From positions 1,269,001 through 1,333,000 of the forward strand of contig NZ_AP011952.1 of assembly GCF_000828575.1 (NCBI RefSeq): a DNA stretch of 64,000 bases. The letters are read 5' to 3'. Under the pieces are notes generated by a model that was given only the letters and a program-made list of their open reading frames with translations, was not told where the DNA came from and ran no database searches. Shown here in pieces: positions 40,070 to 49,120 of this stretch. Origin of the DNA: Methanothermobacter sp. CaT2. Its GTDB lineage: Archaea; Methanobacteriota; Methanobacteria; Methanobacteriales; Methanothermobacteraceae. Position numbers and translations under genes: made by a program. Within the stretch, counting starts at the first letter, position 1, and the number at the start of each line of letters is the position of its first letter.

Positions 40070-40845
40070 CTATTCTCCGGAGATGTATACCAGTTTACCA
40101 TCCCTGTAGACCCTCAGTTCACCCTCCTGGAATTCTTCCCATTTTTCATTGGTCAGAGGATTGCTTGCGATGATGTAGCCCTCCTGGTCGGGTCTTTTCT
40201 CATGGGCAAGGTTTATCTCGTAGTCATCGTCCAGGAGTTTCACTTTATCATAGGGTGCCCTTCGGTGCAGCTGGCAGAGACCATTGTATCCGGCATGGTC
40301 ATGGTAACAGAAGAGATGCCTGCCATCGGATAGAAGGCAGTTGAATGTTCCGCGCTGGTTTATATCCCGCAGGAGGTCCCATAGCCACCTGTATTCTGAT
40401 TCATCCTTGAATGTAACCCCCTTTTCGCTGATCTGGTTCATGATATGGCAAAAGGCTATCTCAGAGTCAGTTTCACCTACTGGCCGGTATCTTCCGTCTT
40501 CCAGGTTAAATTCTGCATTTAGGGTGCCATTGTGGGCGAATACATATTCTCTACCGTCCCACTCCCTCTGGAAGGATGGGTATCCTTGTGGGAGATCTCT
40601 CCACTGCTTTTAGTCCGGACATGGGACATTATGATGCTGGATCTGATAAGGTTATAGCCCTCCATGATCTCCGCCATAATGCTTTTTCTGGATTTTACTG
40701 GCTCCTTATACACCTGGACGGATTTGTCCGGATAGAAGGCAAGCCCCCATCCGTGGGGGTTGCGCTCTGATCTCATCCTGAAACCCCTCAAGGAGAAGGA
40801 TGGCTGCACCTCCTGGTTGAAACACATTCCTAAAAGTTCACACAA
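40070..40845 (-). pseudogene. Class II glutamine amidotransferase, frameshifted
   Basis: The N-terminal part (40845 down to ~40573) starts at TTG with Cys2 (then ELLGMCFNQ), after GGGGGTGA; Cys2 is the N-terminal nucleophile of class II amidotransferases. It continues to ISHKDTHP, then shifts frame. Adding one base near 40572 (AA to AAA on the plus strand) restores FQREWDGREYVFAHNGTLNAE and the whole C-terminal part down to 40070. The family is the YafJ-like stand-alone amidotransferase of unknown partner. Whether the single-base loss is real or a homopolymer sequencing error cannot be told here. Confidence 0.85.
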
Positions 40846-41206
40846 AACGTTCACCCCCATTCCAGTTGATAACCGCGATTTGCAGTCCTTCAATGATATG
40901 ATCATGGCCGGTGAGCCTGATCCTGATACAATATATGTTAAAAAAGGTTAATAAATGTTTACAAATTAAGATTTGATATTATCAGTGAATGGATATACTT
41001 GAAGCGTGTCTGATGTTTTCTGGGTCCCCATGGTGGTCTCTGGATGAACATGGCTGAGGCACAATCCACCATGGAGGTGACTCATGTTAATCAATGAAAA
41101 AAAGGGGCTTACGGTTGCGTGGAGAGGTGCTTTACTGTTTCAGTGGAGCCGGAATGCCGGCTAAATTATCTGGAACTGGAGTTTTCATCCCATATCCTGT
41201 TCCATA
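40846..41206. other. 360-bp intergenic region with a hairpin and a small ORF
   Basis: Lies between the frameshifted amidotransferase and hisB. It holds a 9-bp inverted repeat (41028-41036 / 41066-41074) and a 26-codon ORF with a strong ribosome site (41084-41164). Otherwise I see no gene. Confidence 0.5.
41084..41164 (+). CDS. Possible 26-residue small protein behind a structured leader
   Basis: The ATG at 41084 follows GGAGGTGA (3-base spacer), the best ribosome site in this intergenic region. The product begins MLINEKKGLTVAW and ends WSRNAG. The ribosome site borders the second arm of a CCATGGTGG/CCACCATGG hairpin, so translation could be regulated. There is no homology that I recognise; it may be non-functional. 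Confidence 0.3.
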   Translation: MLINEKKGLTVAWRGALLFQWSRNAG

Positions 41207-41782
41207 TTACAATTTGCCCTTCGTGCTTGGAATTTCCCCGTGTTCAACCCGGACAGCGTCCCGGATTGCAAGGGCAAGGGCCTTAAATAGAGCCTCGGCC
41301 TTGTGATGGTCGTTCCTTCCCCTCACGGAGGCGTGGATGTTCATGGCTGCAGATACCGCAAGGGACTCAATGAAGTGTCCTATGTTCTGTGATTTCACAT
41401 CACCTATCACAGCATCATCGAATTCCAGTTCAAGGACCGTATAGGGCCTTCCACTGAGGTCCAGGGCAACGGTTGCAAGGGCATCATCCATTGGGACCAT
41501 GGCATGGGCCATCCTCCTTATACCGCTCTTATCACCCAGGGCCTCCCTCAGGGCCTCCCCCAGTGTGAGGGCAACATCCTCAACGGTATGATGGTCGTCA
41601 ACCTCCAGGTCACCCCTCGCCTCAACCTCCAGGTCAAGGAGTCCATGGCGTGCAACTGATTCAAGCATGTGGTCAAGGAATCCGAGACCGGTGTTCACGC
41701 TTGATTTTCCACTCCCGTCGATTTCAAGATCCACCTTCACATGGGTTTCAAGGGTTTCCCTCGTCTTCATACTTCTTCTCAT
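41207..41782 (-). CDS. hisB: Imidazoleglycerol-phosphate dehydratase
   Basis: A ~191-residue monofunctional HisB: GFLDHMLESVARHGLLDLEV and DDHHTVEDVALTLGEAL supply the metal-binding histidines, with a second repeat (GHFIESLAVSAAMNIH, NDHHKAEALFKALA). It is step six of histidine synthesis. Starts at 41791, 41782 and 41770 are possible; 41782 has GGGATGAT upstream. It overlaps the ferredoxin gene by 35 bases, indicating coupling, but no other his gene is nearby. Confidence 0.95.
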   Translation of the reverse strand: MRRSMKTRETLETHVKVDLEIDGSGKSSVNTGLGFLDHMLESVARHGLLDLEVEARGDLEVDDHHTVEDVALTLGEALREALGDKSGIRRMAHAMVPMDDALATVALDLSGRPYTVLELEFDDAVIGDVKSQNIGHFIESLAVSAAMNIHASVRGRNDHHKAEALFKALALAIRDAVRVEHGEIPSTKGKL

Positions 41783-41978
41783 AGTTATCATCCCTGATAA
41801 TTCTTATGGCGCCCTCAGGACACTTACTTGCGCAGATCATGCACTGGTGGCAGAATTCAAGATTTGATGGGGTTGCAGGCTTCCCTCTCTGGATGGTCCA
41901 TATCTTACCACCCTTGGGGCATGCCTCCCGGCACTCGCCACATGCTGTGCACTTATCTGGATCAACAATTATCTTCAA
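41748..41978 (-). CDS. 2[4Fe-4S] ferredoxin
   Basis: A ~76-residue protein with two cluster motifs, CTACGECREACPKGG and CHQCMICASKCPEGA, the second interrupted by a longer spacer than in simple clostridial ferredoxins. It carries low-potential electrons in the cytoplasm. The TTG at 41978 follows GGGAGTGGT with a 4-base spacer and gives the natural start KIIVDPDKC; ATGs at 41999 and 41993 lack ribosome sites. The coupling to hisB is probably structural rather than functional. Confidence 0.88.
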   Translation of the reverse strand: MKIIVDPDKCTACGECREACPKGGKIWTIQRGKPATPSNLEFCHQCMICASKCPEGAIRIIRDDNYEKKYEDEGNP

Positions 41979-42034
41979 GTGAACCACTCCCATCTTCATG
42001 AAAGGTTAATGCGTTTTGAGATTATGTGAACACC

Positions 42035-42709
42035 TCATATCTTCAGGACGGTAACAGCAACTGCCTTAAAACCGGCGTAGATCATTGTGCCCAGTTTAAG
42101 CTGGAGGTTCCTCTGTGAAGCCGGTGTTATATGGGTTTCAATTTCAAGTCCATCACCGGCGTCCACTCTGACCCTTACGATGTCCCCCTTCATCTCAAGA
42201 CCTGTCACCCTCCCCCTGATGATGTTCCTCATGCTTGTGACCTGCCTTTCCCTCATCAGGACAACATCGTCGGGTTCAACAAGGAGGATGACCCTGTCCC
42301 CGGCGGATACATCCTCTGCACGGGCGGCATCAATGGTGAAACCCCCTACCACAACCCTGAGACCATCCGCTGAAACCTCCTTAACGACACCCTCAAGTTC
42401 ATTCACAGTTCTCTGTCTTTCGAGGGCCCTCTTTAGTTTAAGGTACTCCTTGATGATCATCAGGCCTGTATCTGTGAGCCTGCTGCCTCCACCACCTCCC
42501 CTTCCACCACGCCGGGTCTCCACTATGTTCTCGCCAAGGATATCCTCGACGTTCCGTATGTATGCAAGGGCGCTTCTGTAGGGAATTCCAGCATCCCTTG
42601 CTGCAACTGTTATGGAGCCCATCCTGTGGATGAGGTTGAGGAGCTTGAACATTCTCTCATCAACCGGAACTTCAAGATCGTTGATAGGGATTCTACAGGC
42701 AAATCTCAT
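42035..42709 (-). CDS. ModE-family molybdate/tungstate-responsive regulator
   Basis: A 224-residue protein: N-terminal LysR-like winged helix (MFKLLNLIHRMGSITVAARDAGIPYRSALAYIRNVE, then the ModE hallmark GGRGGGGGSRLTDTG) and two C-terminal TOBE-like segments (~110-224) for oxyanion binding. It would control uptake of Mo or W for formylmethanofuran dehydrogenase; no transporter lies nearby. The ATG has no ribosome site and sits 25 bases after AAAGATATAAAG, suggesting a leaderless mRNA. It is the last gene before the ferredoxin-hisB pair. Confidence 0.88.
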   Translation of the reverse strand: MRFACRIPINDLEVPVDERMFKLLNLIHRMGSITVAARDAGIPYRSALAYIRNVEDILGENIVETRRGGRGGGGGSRLTDTGLMIIKEYLKLKRALERQRTVNELEGVVKEVSADGLRVVVGGFTIDAARAEDVSAGDRVILLVEPDDVVLMRERQVTSMRNIIRGRVTGLEMKGDIVRVRVDAGDGLEIETHITPASQRNLQLKLGTMIYAGFKAVAVTVLKI

Positions 42710-42753
42710 TGTAGAACCTATGGCGCCGGTTCTTTATATCTTTATGCCATCAA

Positions 42754-44310
42754 CTATCTCGCCCACCGGTCCATCAGATCAGCCATTCTTGCAACTGCAC
42801 CACTGAGGGGCCCCATCCTTGCACCTAACCTTCGAATGAGCCTCACATCCCTCTTCTCAACACCACCGACAAGGAGAATGCTCAGACCATAAACCAGGGG
42901 AGCGAAGATGATGGCTGCAAGGAGGCCTGGGATGTTCTGGGGGAGCAGAATCATGAAACCACCCATAACCCCGGATGCAGTGGCTATCCTGATGAACGCC
43001 ATCCCTGGAAGCTTCACACCTGTTATCTGTGTGGTCTTCCACAGGATTATGATCATTATAATTAGGGCTGCAAGGGTTGTTGCAAGGGCCCCTCCCTCGA
43101 TCCCGAGCATGGGTACAAGGGCAACGTTGAGTACAAGGTTTATGATGGTCCCACCCACCAGGACATACATGGGGAGGCGGGGGTACCCTATCCCCTGGGC
43201 TATGCTTGATGATATCATGAAGAGGGTGTAGAAGCTCATACCCACCACGAGTATGCTGAGGGCCCCAGCCCCAAAGATGAAGTCCCTCCCAAAGAGGAGT
43301 TCAAGGAGGGGCCCTGAGAACACGGCTATACCCACACACATTGGCAGCACAAGGAGGGTCACGACCCGGTATGACTGGACAATGTAGGTCTCAAGGAGAT
43401 TCTGATCCTTCAGGGCGAATGCTTCAGAGGCTGCTGGAAGTACAGCCGTGGCTACAGACATTGATATCACAAGAGGGAGCCTTGCAACAGGATCGGCGGC
43501 GGTGTAGTACCCCACCGAGGTTGTTGCCATGAAGTATCCTATTACGAATACGCTTATGTCGTATATGGCCATCTCAGAGAGGGCGGTTATTATGACCGGG
43601 ATCGAGAAGGATATCAGGGTCTTGACAAGTCCAAGTTCCTCCCTGAGGCCCAGTCTCTTTTCGGGTGGGGCGGGCGGAAAGTAACTGTTTATCAGTCTGC
43701 GAAAGATGATTATGGCTGAGATGGCTGATGCAAGGAACCCCATGGAGGTGCCAATGACCGCCCCGGCTGCATAGAAACCTGCCATGACGAATACAACAGC
43801 CATTGTTATCATGAAAACCTGCTCAACAGCCCTTGTAATCACGACGTATTCCATGCGGTATATGCCCTGAAATGCTCCACGGAATGCCCCAACAATGACA
43901 CTGAATGGTGTTATGAGGGCAACCGCCTGGAGGGGGTACTGGGCCGCTGGTTTGTGGAAGAAATCATTTGCAAGCCAGGGGGCAGTGAAAAACATGACCA
44001 GGGAAAAGGCTATACCCAGGAATATCATCACCTTTAGGGATGTCACAACGACCTGGCGCGCCATCTCCTCCTCATTCAGAGCCCTATGCTGGGCCACGTA
44101 CTTTGCAATGGCTGGAGGAAGGCCCCCCGCTGCCAGTATCTGGAATATTCCCTGGAAGGGGAGTGTGAGTCCAAGCAAACCGTAGCCCTCGGGTCCAAGC
44201 AGACGCGTCATGAGCACCCTGTAGATGTAGCCCCCGACCCTGAACAGGAGGTTGCCTATCATTATAAGGAAACTGCCCTTTAGAAGTTTGGATGTGCCTG
44301 AAGATGCCAT
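42754..44310 (-). CDS. Oligosaccharide/polysaccharide flippase (MOP superfamily, Wzx-like)
   Basis: A 518-residue protein with about 14 membrane helices. The N-terminus (LLKGSFLIMIGNLLFRVGGYIYRVLMTRLLGPEGYGLLGL) is characteristic of the Wzx/SpoVB branch of the MOP superfamily. It would flip lipid-linked glycans across the membrane, consistent with the UppP, polymerase-like and glycosyltransferase-like genes in this window. The start has GGTGATTCA upstream. Confidence 0.88.
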   Translation of the reverse strand: MASSGTSKLLKGSFLIMIGNLLFRVGGYIYRVLMTRLLGPEGYGLLGLTLPFQGIFQILAAGGLPPAIAKYVAQHRALNEEEMARQVVVTSLKVMIFLGIAFSLVMFFTAPWLANDFFHKPAAQYPLQAVALITPFSVIVGAFRGAFQGIYRMEYVVITRAVEQVFMITMAVVFVMAGFYAAGAVIGTSMGFLASAISAIIIFRRLINSYFPPAPPEKRLGLREELGLVKTLISFSIPVIITALSEMAIYDISVFVIGYFMATTSVGYYTAADPVARLPLVISMSVATAVLPAASEAFALKDQNLLETYIVQSYRVVTLLVLPMCVGIAVFSGPLLELLFGRDFIFGAGALSILVVGMSFYTLFMISSSIAQGIGYPRLPMYVLVGGTIINLVLNVALVPMLGIEGGALATTLAALIIMIIILWKTTQITGVKLPGMAFIRIATASGVMGGFMILLPQNIPGLLAAIIFAPLVYGLSILLVGGVEKRDVRLIRRLGARMGPLSGAVARMADLMDRWAR

Positions 44311-44368
44311 TGAATCACCAGAAATAAAGAGTTGACGGATTTAAATAAATTCCGAATAAAAAAGAATT

Positions 44369-44953
44369 TCAGGGTCCTTCAGAGTCCAGGAACCTTTTAA
44401 ACATGCCCAGGGTCTTTTTGAGGGTTTTGAATCCATATGAGTCCTCTTTAACACCCTCAAGGGTGTCCCTTGACCAGAAACAGGCCCCCAGATTTGCACC
44501 GAAGGAACCTCCACTTACGGGTATGACGCCGTTGAGTATGTAGAAGGTGTGGATCTGCATGAGGGCTGGCTCCTGCCCCCCGCATCTATCACCACCAACA
44601 GCTATACCCATACCAACCTTCCCGCGGAGGGAGTCATAGTCTTCAGCACCCAGTGCCCGGCAACGATCCATGATGGCCTTTATCTGGGCGCTGACACCTC
44701 CATTGTACACGGGGGTTGCAATTATGATCCCGGCGGCCCTCCGGAGTAGTTCATATAGGGGGAACATGTCATCCTTCAGCACACATTCCTTATTCCTCAG
44801 GCAGTAATCACAGTGTCTGCAGGGGGAGATGTTCTTACCCCTCACCGTGAAGAACTCTGTCTCAAGGCCATCATCCTCAAGCATTGAGAGGGCCCTTTCA
44901 AGGACATGTTCTGTTGCCTGCTTCCTGGGGCTTCCACATATACCGAGTATCAT
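44369..44953 (-). CDS. Iron-sulfur flavoprotein (Isf-type, FMN + [4Fe-4S])
   Basis: A 194-residue NADPH-dependent FMN reductase-like protein: flavodoxin-like fold with GSPRKQATEHVLERAL and the compact cysteine motif CRHCDYCLRNKEC, plus TPVYNGGVSAQIKAIMDR. Methanogen Isf proteins pass electrons from ferredoxin and help reduce O2/H2O2. GGAGGGGGTTGC precedes the ATG. It is 16 bases downstream of the Fae-Hps gene on the same strand. Confidence 0.9.
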   Translation of the reverse strand: MILGICGSPRKQATEHVLERALSMLEDDGLETEFFTVRGKNISPCRHCDYCLRNKECVLKDDMFPLYELLRRAAGIIIATPVYNGGVSAQIKAIMDRCRALGAEDYDSLRGKVGMGIAVGGDRCGGQEPALMQIHTFYILNGVIPVSGGSFGANLGACFWSRDTLEGVKEDSYGFKTLKKTLGMFKRFLDSEGP

Positions 44954-44969
44954 GCAACCCCCTCCAGTT

Positions 44970-46190
44970 CTAGATTGCTTCGTCCTCGTCGAGGGGCAGT
45001 CTCATGGTGTCGGGGTCCTGGGGCATGTGCTCAAGGAAGTCCTCTGCAGCCCTCCTGACGTCCCTTGATCCTATTATGTACCTGCCAACGACTATTATGT
45101 CTGCGCCGCTGTCAAGGGCCTCCTGCATCTTTGAGGGTGTTATTCCCCCTGCCACTGCCACAAGGCCCCTGGGTCCAAGGATCTCCTTTATCTCCCTGAT
45201 GTTACCCCATTCACTCATTTCACCAAGTTCCTCTCCACGTTCAGCTCTGAGGGTTTCAAGGTCAACGTTTCTGTGGAGGAGAACAATGTCGGGTTTGTAT
45301 TTGAGTCCCCTGAGTTTATCGACGAAGTTTTCAACGTTCATCATGTCAAGTATGGAGTAGATTCCCTGTTTCTGGGCCTCGTGGATGGCCTTTTCAATGG
45401 ACTCAACTGTCCCGAGGCCTGATATTGCAACGGCGTCCGCAGTTTCATCTGCAGCCATTTTGACCTCTATCCTTCCAACATCCAGGGTTTTGAGGTCCGC
45501 TATTATGAAGGCATCCCTTCTAAGCTCCCTTATCCTCCTGACAACACCCACACCGAATTTCTTGACAAGGGGTGTTCCAGCTTCAAGCAGTATACGCTCC
45601 CTGTCAGGAAGGGTGTTGATGATCCTCTCCATCTCCTCCATGCTATCGAGGTCAAGGGCAACCTGCAGGTATGGGGGGTTCCAGAGCCTCACGGCCCTGA
45701 AGCCCATTATGGGATGGCTTCCGCGGTCCTTTTCACTGAGGACCTTTCTGACTGATGGGTAGCCCTCCATGGCCCTTCTGAGGGCAAGCTTGGTTGCTCC
45801 GTAGTTGTACTGGTATATCTTCCTGTAGTCCTCTGCCTCAGGGTGTATGAATACGCTGACTATAACAACCAGGTCTTCAGCCTTTTCCTCGGGGATTATG
45901 CCCTCCTCAACGGAATCAGCAACTGCACGTGCCACTGCTGTCTGGGCAGGACCAAATACCTTATCGGCATCCTCAAGGCAGCTCACCGTGACCTTTGGCA
46001 CGATGAGTGTGGCGGGCTTGGTCATGAGGTTGGGTCTTACGACTGATAGAAGTGGGGTGTGACCCAGTGAAAGGTTTGTGAGACCATTTGCGAAGGCGGC
46101 CCCTGCGTTTCCCTCCTTATCCCCTATGATGAGATCTATATGCGCGACTTCGTTGCCGCTTCCTATGAGTGCTTCACCTATTCTGTACAT
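44970..46190 (-). CDS. Bifunctional formaldehyde-activating enzyme / 3-hexulose-6-phosphate synthase (Fae-Hps)
   Basis: A 406-residue fusion. Residues ~1-165 are Fae ([23 protein letters not shown] with the active-site His; [22 protein letters not shown]). Residues ~170-406 are Hps, an OMP-decarboxylase-fold TIM barrel ([32 protein letters not shown]). In archaea the fusion releases formaldehyde from hexulose-6-phosphate while making ribulose-5-phosphate and captures it on H4MPT. ATG 46190 follows GAGGATTTTA; upstream in-frame codons belong to the leader. Confidence 0.97.
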
Positions 46191-46200
46191 TAAAATCCTC

Positions 46201-46485
46201 CTATGTGGTCTGGTTTCCTGCTGGTTCTTCAGGTTCAGATGTTTCTGTGCTGTTTTCAGCACTGCTTGTGTTTGTTTTTATCTTCTTGGTGGTGGTTTTT
46301 GTGTTGTCGGTGCTGACCGGTGCCGGGGATTCATTTGCAAAACTCATATCTGTTGTTGCATTATCTGACCAATCCAGCTGGGTTACATTCTGGTCCTGGG
46401 CCCCCAGGTACAGGGCAACATTGAAACCAACCATCAGTGCTATGATGAGAACCATGGCACCGATAACTATGTTCCTGTAGTCCAT
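46201..46485 (-). CDS. Small N-terminally anchored, Thr/Asn-rich extracytoplasmic protein
   Basis: A 94-residue protein: [28 protein letters not shown] is a single membrane anchor, and the remaining ~65 residues are Thr/Ser/Asn/Glu-rich with several N-x-S/T sequons (NVT, NAT, NES, NSTE, NQT) and no cysteines. It is probably an exposed, glycosylated tail. GGTGATCTG precedes ATG 46485. It lies 10 bases before Fae-Hps on the same strand. No function is recognised. Confidence 0.65.
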
Positions 46486-46622
46486 CAGATCACCTTGATG
46501 AGATTGATATAAATTAATTTTAGTGTAGGTGATGATGGTATTTATATCTATTGAAGCGGCCATCACCGTTTCTGGATGGCTCCGGGAGAAAAAAATCAGT
46601 AGGGGTGAGGTGGTGGAGGGGT

Positions 46623-47909
46623 TTAGATTTTACCCTCCAGGTAGTCACCGTATCCCTTAAGGTCGAGGAGGCCATGGCCTGAGAAACTGATAACTATGGT
46701 CTTCTCTTCACCGGTTTCCCGGCACTTGCGTGCTTCATCGATTGCCACACTTATGGCATGGCATGTTTCCGGGGCCGGCACAACACCCTCTGCCTTTGCA
46801 AACTTGACGCCGCTCTCGAATATGGTGTGCTGGGGAACGGCCCTGGCATTGATCACACCCTCCCTCACGAGGAGTGCGACCTGGGGTGACATTCCATGGT
46901 ACCTGAGGCCACCGGCATGGACGGATGGGGGTACAAAGTCGTGGCCGAGGGTGTACATCTTGAGGAGCGGGGTCATGCCTGCAGTGTCACCGAAGTCGTA
47001 GCGGTACTCTCCGGCTGTGAGTGTTGGGCATGACTTTGGCTCTGCAGCAATGAATTCACAGTCCAGCTTACCATCAAGCTTGTCCTTCACGAAGGGGAAG
47101 ATGGCCCCCCCGAAGTTGCTGCCCCCTCCAACGCACCCTATCATGATGTCTGGTGTTTCACCTGCGATTTCAAGCTGTTTCTTTGTCTCAAGACCTATTA
47201 CGGTCTGGTGAAGGAGCACATGGTTAAGTACACTTCCAAGGGAGTAGTAGACGTTTTCTTCCTGGAGAGCCTCCTCCATGGCCTCAGATATGGCTATACC
47301 CAGGGATCCGGGATGTTCGGGGTCCTCCTTGAGCATCCTGCGACCAAATTCTGTGTGATTGCTTGGGGATGGTACAACCTCACCACCGTATAGCTGCATT
47401 ATGGTTTTTCTGAAGGGTTTCTGGTTGAAGGATACTCTGACCATGTAGACCTTGCACTGGAGGTCCATCAGTGAGCAGGCAAGGGAGAGGGCTGTTCCCC
47501 ACTGCCCTGCACCGGTCTCTGTTGTTAATCTCTCTGCACCATCCTTCCGGGCATAGTATGCCTGGGCTATGGCGGTGTTCAGTTTATGGCTCCCTGTGGG
47601 GGAATAGTCTTCCCTCTTGTAGTATATCCTTGCCGGAGTGTCCAGCATCTCCTCAAGGCCCTTTGCCCTGAATAGTGGTGTGGGCCTTCCAATCATCTTA
47701 TAGACGTCCATGACCTCCCTGGGAATCTTTATCCATCTCTCCATGGACATCTCCTGCTCAAGCACTCCCCTTGAGAATACCCTTGGCAGGTTTTCAATGT
47801 TCTTCCCACCCTCAGGGTTTTTTGGTTCTGGTAGTGGTGAGGGAAGGTCCGGGTTAATGTTGTACCACTTCTTTGGTATTTCATTTTCATCAAGAACGAT
47901 CTTATTCAT
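46623..47909 (-). CDS. trpB2: Tryptophan synthase beta chain, TrpB2 type
   Basis: A 428-residue PLP enzyme with the PLP lysine in [16 protein letters not shown], the glycine loop [11 protein letters not shown], and the extended TrpB2 N-terminus ([19 protein letters not shown]). TrpB2 enzymes do not bind TrpA tightly and may recycle free indole or use phosphoserine. GAGGTG precedes ATG 47909. A TGTACA palindrome of the TrpY type lies upstream; TrpY control of trpB2 is published for M. thermautotrophicus. Confidence 0.95.
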   Translation of the reverse strand: MNKIVLDENEIPKKWYNINPDLPSPLPEPKNPEGGKNIENLPRVFSRGVLEQEMSMERWIKIPREVMDVYKMIGRPTPLFRAKGLEEMLDTPARIYYKREDYSPTGSHKLNTAIAQAYYARKDGAERLTTETGAGQWGTALSLACSLMDLQCKVYMVRVSFNQKPFRKTIMQLYGGEVVPSPSNHTEFGRRMLKEDPEHPGSLGIAISEAMEEALQEENVYYSLGSVLNHVLLHQTVIGLETKKQLEIAGETPDIMIGCVGGGSNFGGAIFPFVKDKLDGKLDCEFIAAEPKSCPTLTAGEYRYDFGDTAGMTPLLKMYTLGHDFVPPSVHAGGLRYHGMSPQVALLVREGVINARAVPQHTIFESGVKFAKAEGVVPAPETCHAISVAIDEARKCRETGEEKTIVISFSGHGLLDLKGYGDYLEGKI

Positions 47910-48000
47910 CATATCACCTCATGGCTGGAACTGGTCCCTACTGATGAAATCATCATTTCCATGCAGTAAGATATCTTTAAAGAACTATTTAAAACTTTAC

Positions 48001-48016
48001 TGTACATATATGTACA
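48001..48016. promoter_or_regulatory. TRP box: perfect palindrome of two TGTACA repeats (TrpY operator)
   Basis: TGTACATATATGTACA lies between divergent trpB2 and the DUF1786 gene. TGTACA is the recognition unit of the tryptophan-responsive repressor TrpY of Methanothermobacter. It sits just upstream of the trpB2 TATA-like TTTTAAATAG and could also affect the divergent gene. Confidence 0.85.
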
Positions 48017-48060
48017 TCAAAGGGAATGGTTAATAAACAGTGATGAGATATGTTTCCCAC

Positions 48061-49077
48061 ATGAAAATACTTGCAGTTGATGTGGGGGCCGGAACCCAGG
48101 ATATAATGTACCATGACACGGGGATCGACAGGATAGAGAACTCCCTGAAGATGGTAATGCCCTCACCAACAAGGATAATTGCAGGGAGAATCCGGGGGAT
48201 CAGTGGCGATGTCTTTATCAGTGGACAGACAATGGGCGGGGGCCCGGTTACACGTGCAATACTTGAACACATCGGAGCCGGAAACCGGGTGGTCATGACA
48301 CCTGAAGCAGCCAGGACAGTCAGGGATGATCCTGAAAGGGTCATGGCCATGGGAATAGAGATATCAGAGGAAAACCCGGGACTTCAGAGCATTGAATTCA
48401 GGGACGTAGACCTTGAGGCCATAAGAGGGGCACTTGCATGCTTTGACGTTGATCTGGACTTTGATTTGCTGGGTGTTGCTGTACAGGACCACGGGGCCGG
48501 GGGTGATATGGGTGATAGGAACTTCAGATTCATGAAGATCAGGGAGAAATTATCCGTACCCATCCCCCCGGAGGAGTTCTCCTACCTGGGAGACGTCCCT
48601 GAGTACTTCACAAGGATGAAGTCCATTGAGAAGGCCATCAGACACCCCACCCTCATCATGGATTCAAAGTTCGCCTCAGTGACCGGGGCACTCATGGATC
48701 CTGCAGTCAGTTCAGATGAGCCGATTGTCGTGGTGGACGTGGGAAATGGACACACCCTGGCAGCCAGCATCCTTGAAGGGAGGATACATGGTGTCATGGA
48801 GCACCACACCCGCATGCTCTCACCGGCTAAACTCGAGGACTTCATTATAAGGCTCTGCCTGGGTGAGCTGACCCACGGTGAAATCCATGGAGATGGCGGT
48901 CACGGTGCCCATGTCATTGATGCTGTTGGCGAACCGGTCAAGGTGGTTGCAACCGGTCCCCAGAGGGGCATACTTGACGGTATAGACCTTGATGTCCACC
49001 ATGCAGCACCGGCGGGGGATGTTATGATGACAGGACCCGTGGGTCTCATAAGGAGTATTGAGTATAGGGTGAGTTGA
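48061..49077 (+). CDS. DUF1786 family protein (actin/HSP70-fold, unknown function)
   Basis: A 338-residue protein: MKILAVDVGAGTQDIMYHD (phosphate-1-like), VVDVGNGHTLAAS (phosphate-2-like) and glycine-rich VATGPQRGIL, matching DUF1786, a family of the ASKHA fold largely from methanogens and other anaerobes. Function is unknown. ATG 48061 has no ribosome site and lies ~25-30 bases after TTAATAAAC, suggesting a leaderless mRNA; ATG 48043 is an alternative. It is divergent from trpB2. Confidence 0.8.
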   Translation: MKILAVDVGAGTQDIMYHDTGIDRIENSLKMVMPSPTRIIAGRIRGISGDVFISGQTMGGGPVTRAILEHIGAGNRVVMTPEAARTVRDDPERVMAMGIEISEENPGLQSIEFRDVDLEAIRGALACFDVDLDFDLLGVAVQDHGAGGDMGDRNFRFMKIREKLSVPIPPEEFSYLGDVPEYFTRMKSIEKAIRHPTLIMDSKFASVTGALMDPAVSSDEPIVVVDVGNGHTLAASILEGRIHGVMEHHTRMLSPAKLEDFIIRLCLGELTHGEIHGDGGHGAHVIDAVGEPVKVVATGPQRGILDGIDLDVHHAAPAGDVMMTGPVGLIRSIEYRVS

Positions 49078-49116
49078 TGTTTGTGTTGTTTTGCTGGAGT
49101 ATTGAGTACAGGGTGA
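49052..49116 (+). repeat. 21-bp direct repeat spanning the end of the DUF1786 gene
   Basis: GGAGTATTGAGTATAGGGTGA (49052-49072) and the copy with one change at 49096-49116 are 44 bp apart. The first encodes the last residues of the DUF1786 protein; the second supplies the ribosome site (GGTGATGGG) for the next gene. A short local duplication. Confidence 0.75.
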
Positions 49117-49120
49117 TGGG

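Noticed and set aside
41094-41306. 70-codon frame upstream of hisB
   Set aside because: No ribosome site and it runs into hisB antisense; the 26-codon frame at 41084 has a better initiation signal.
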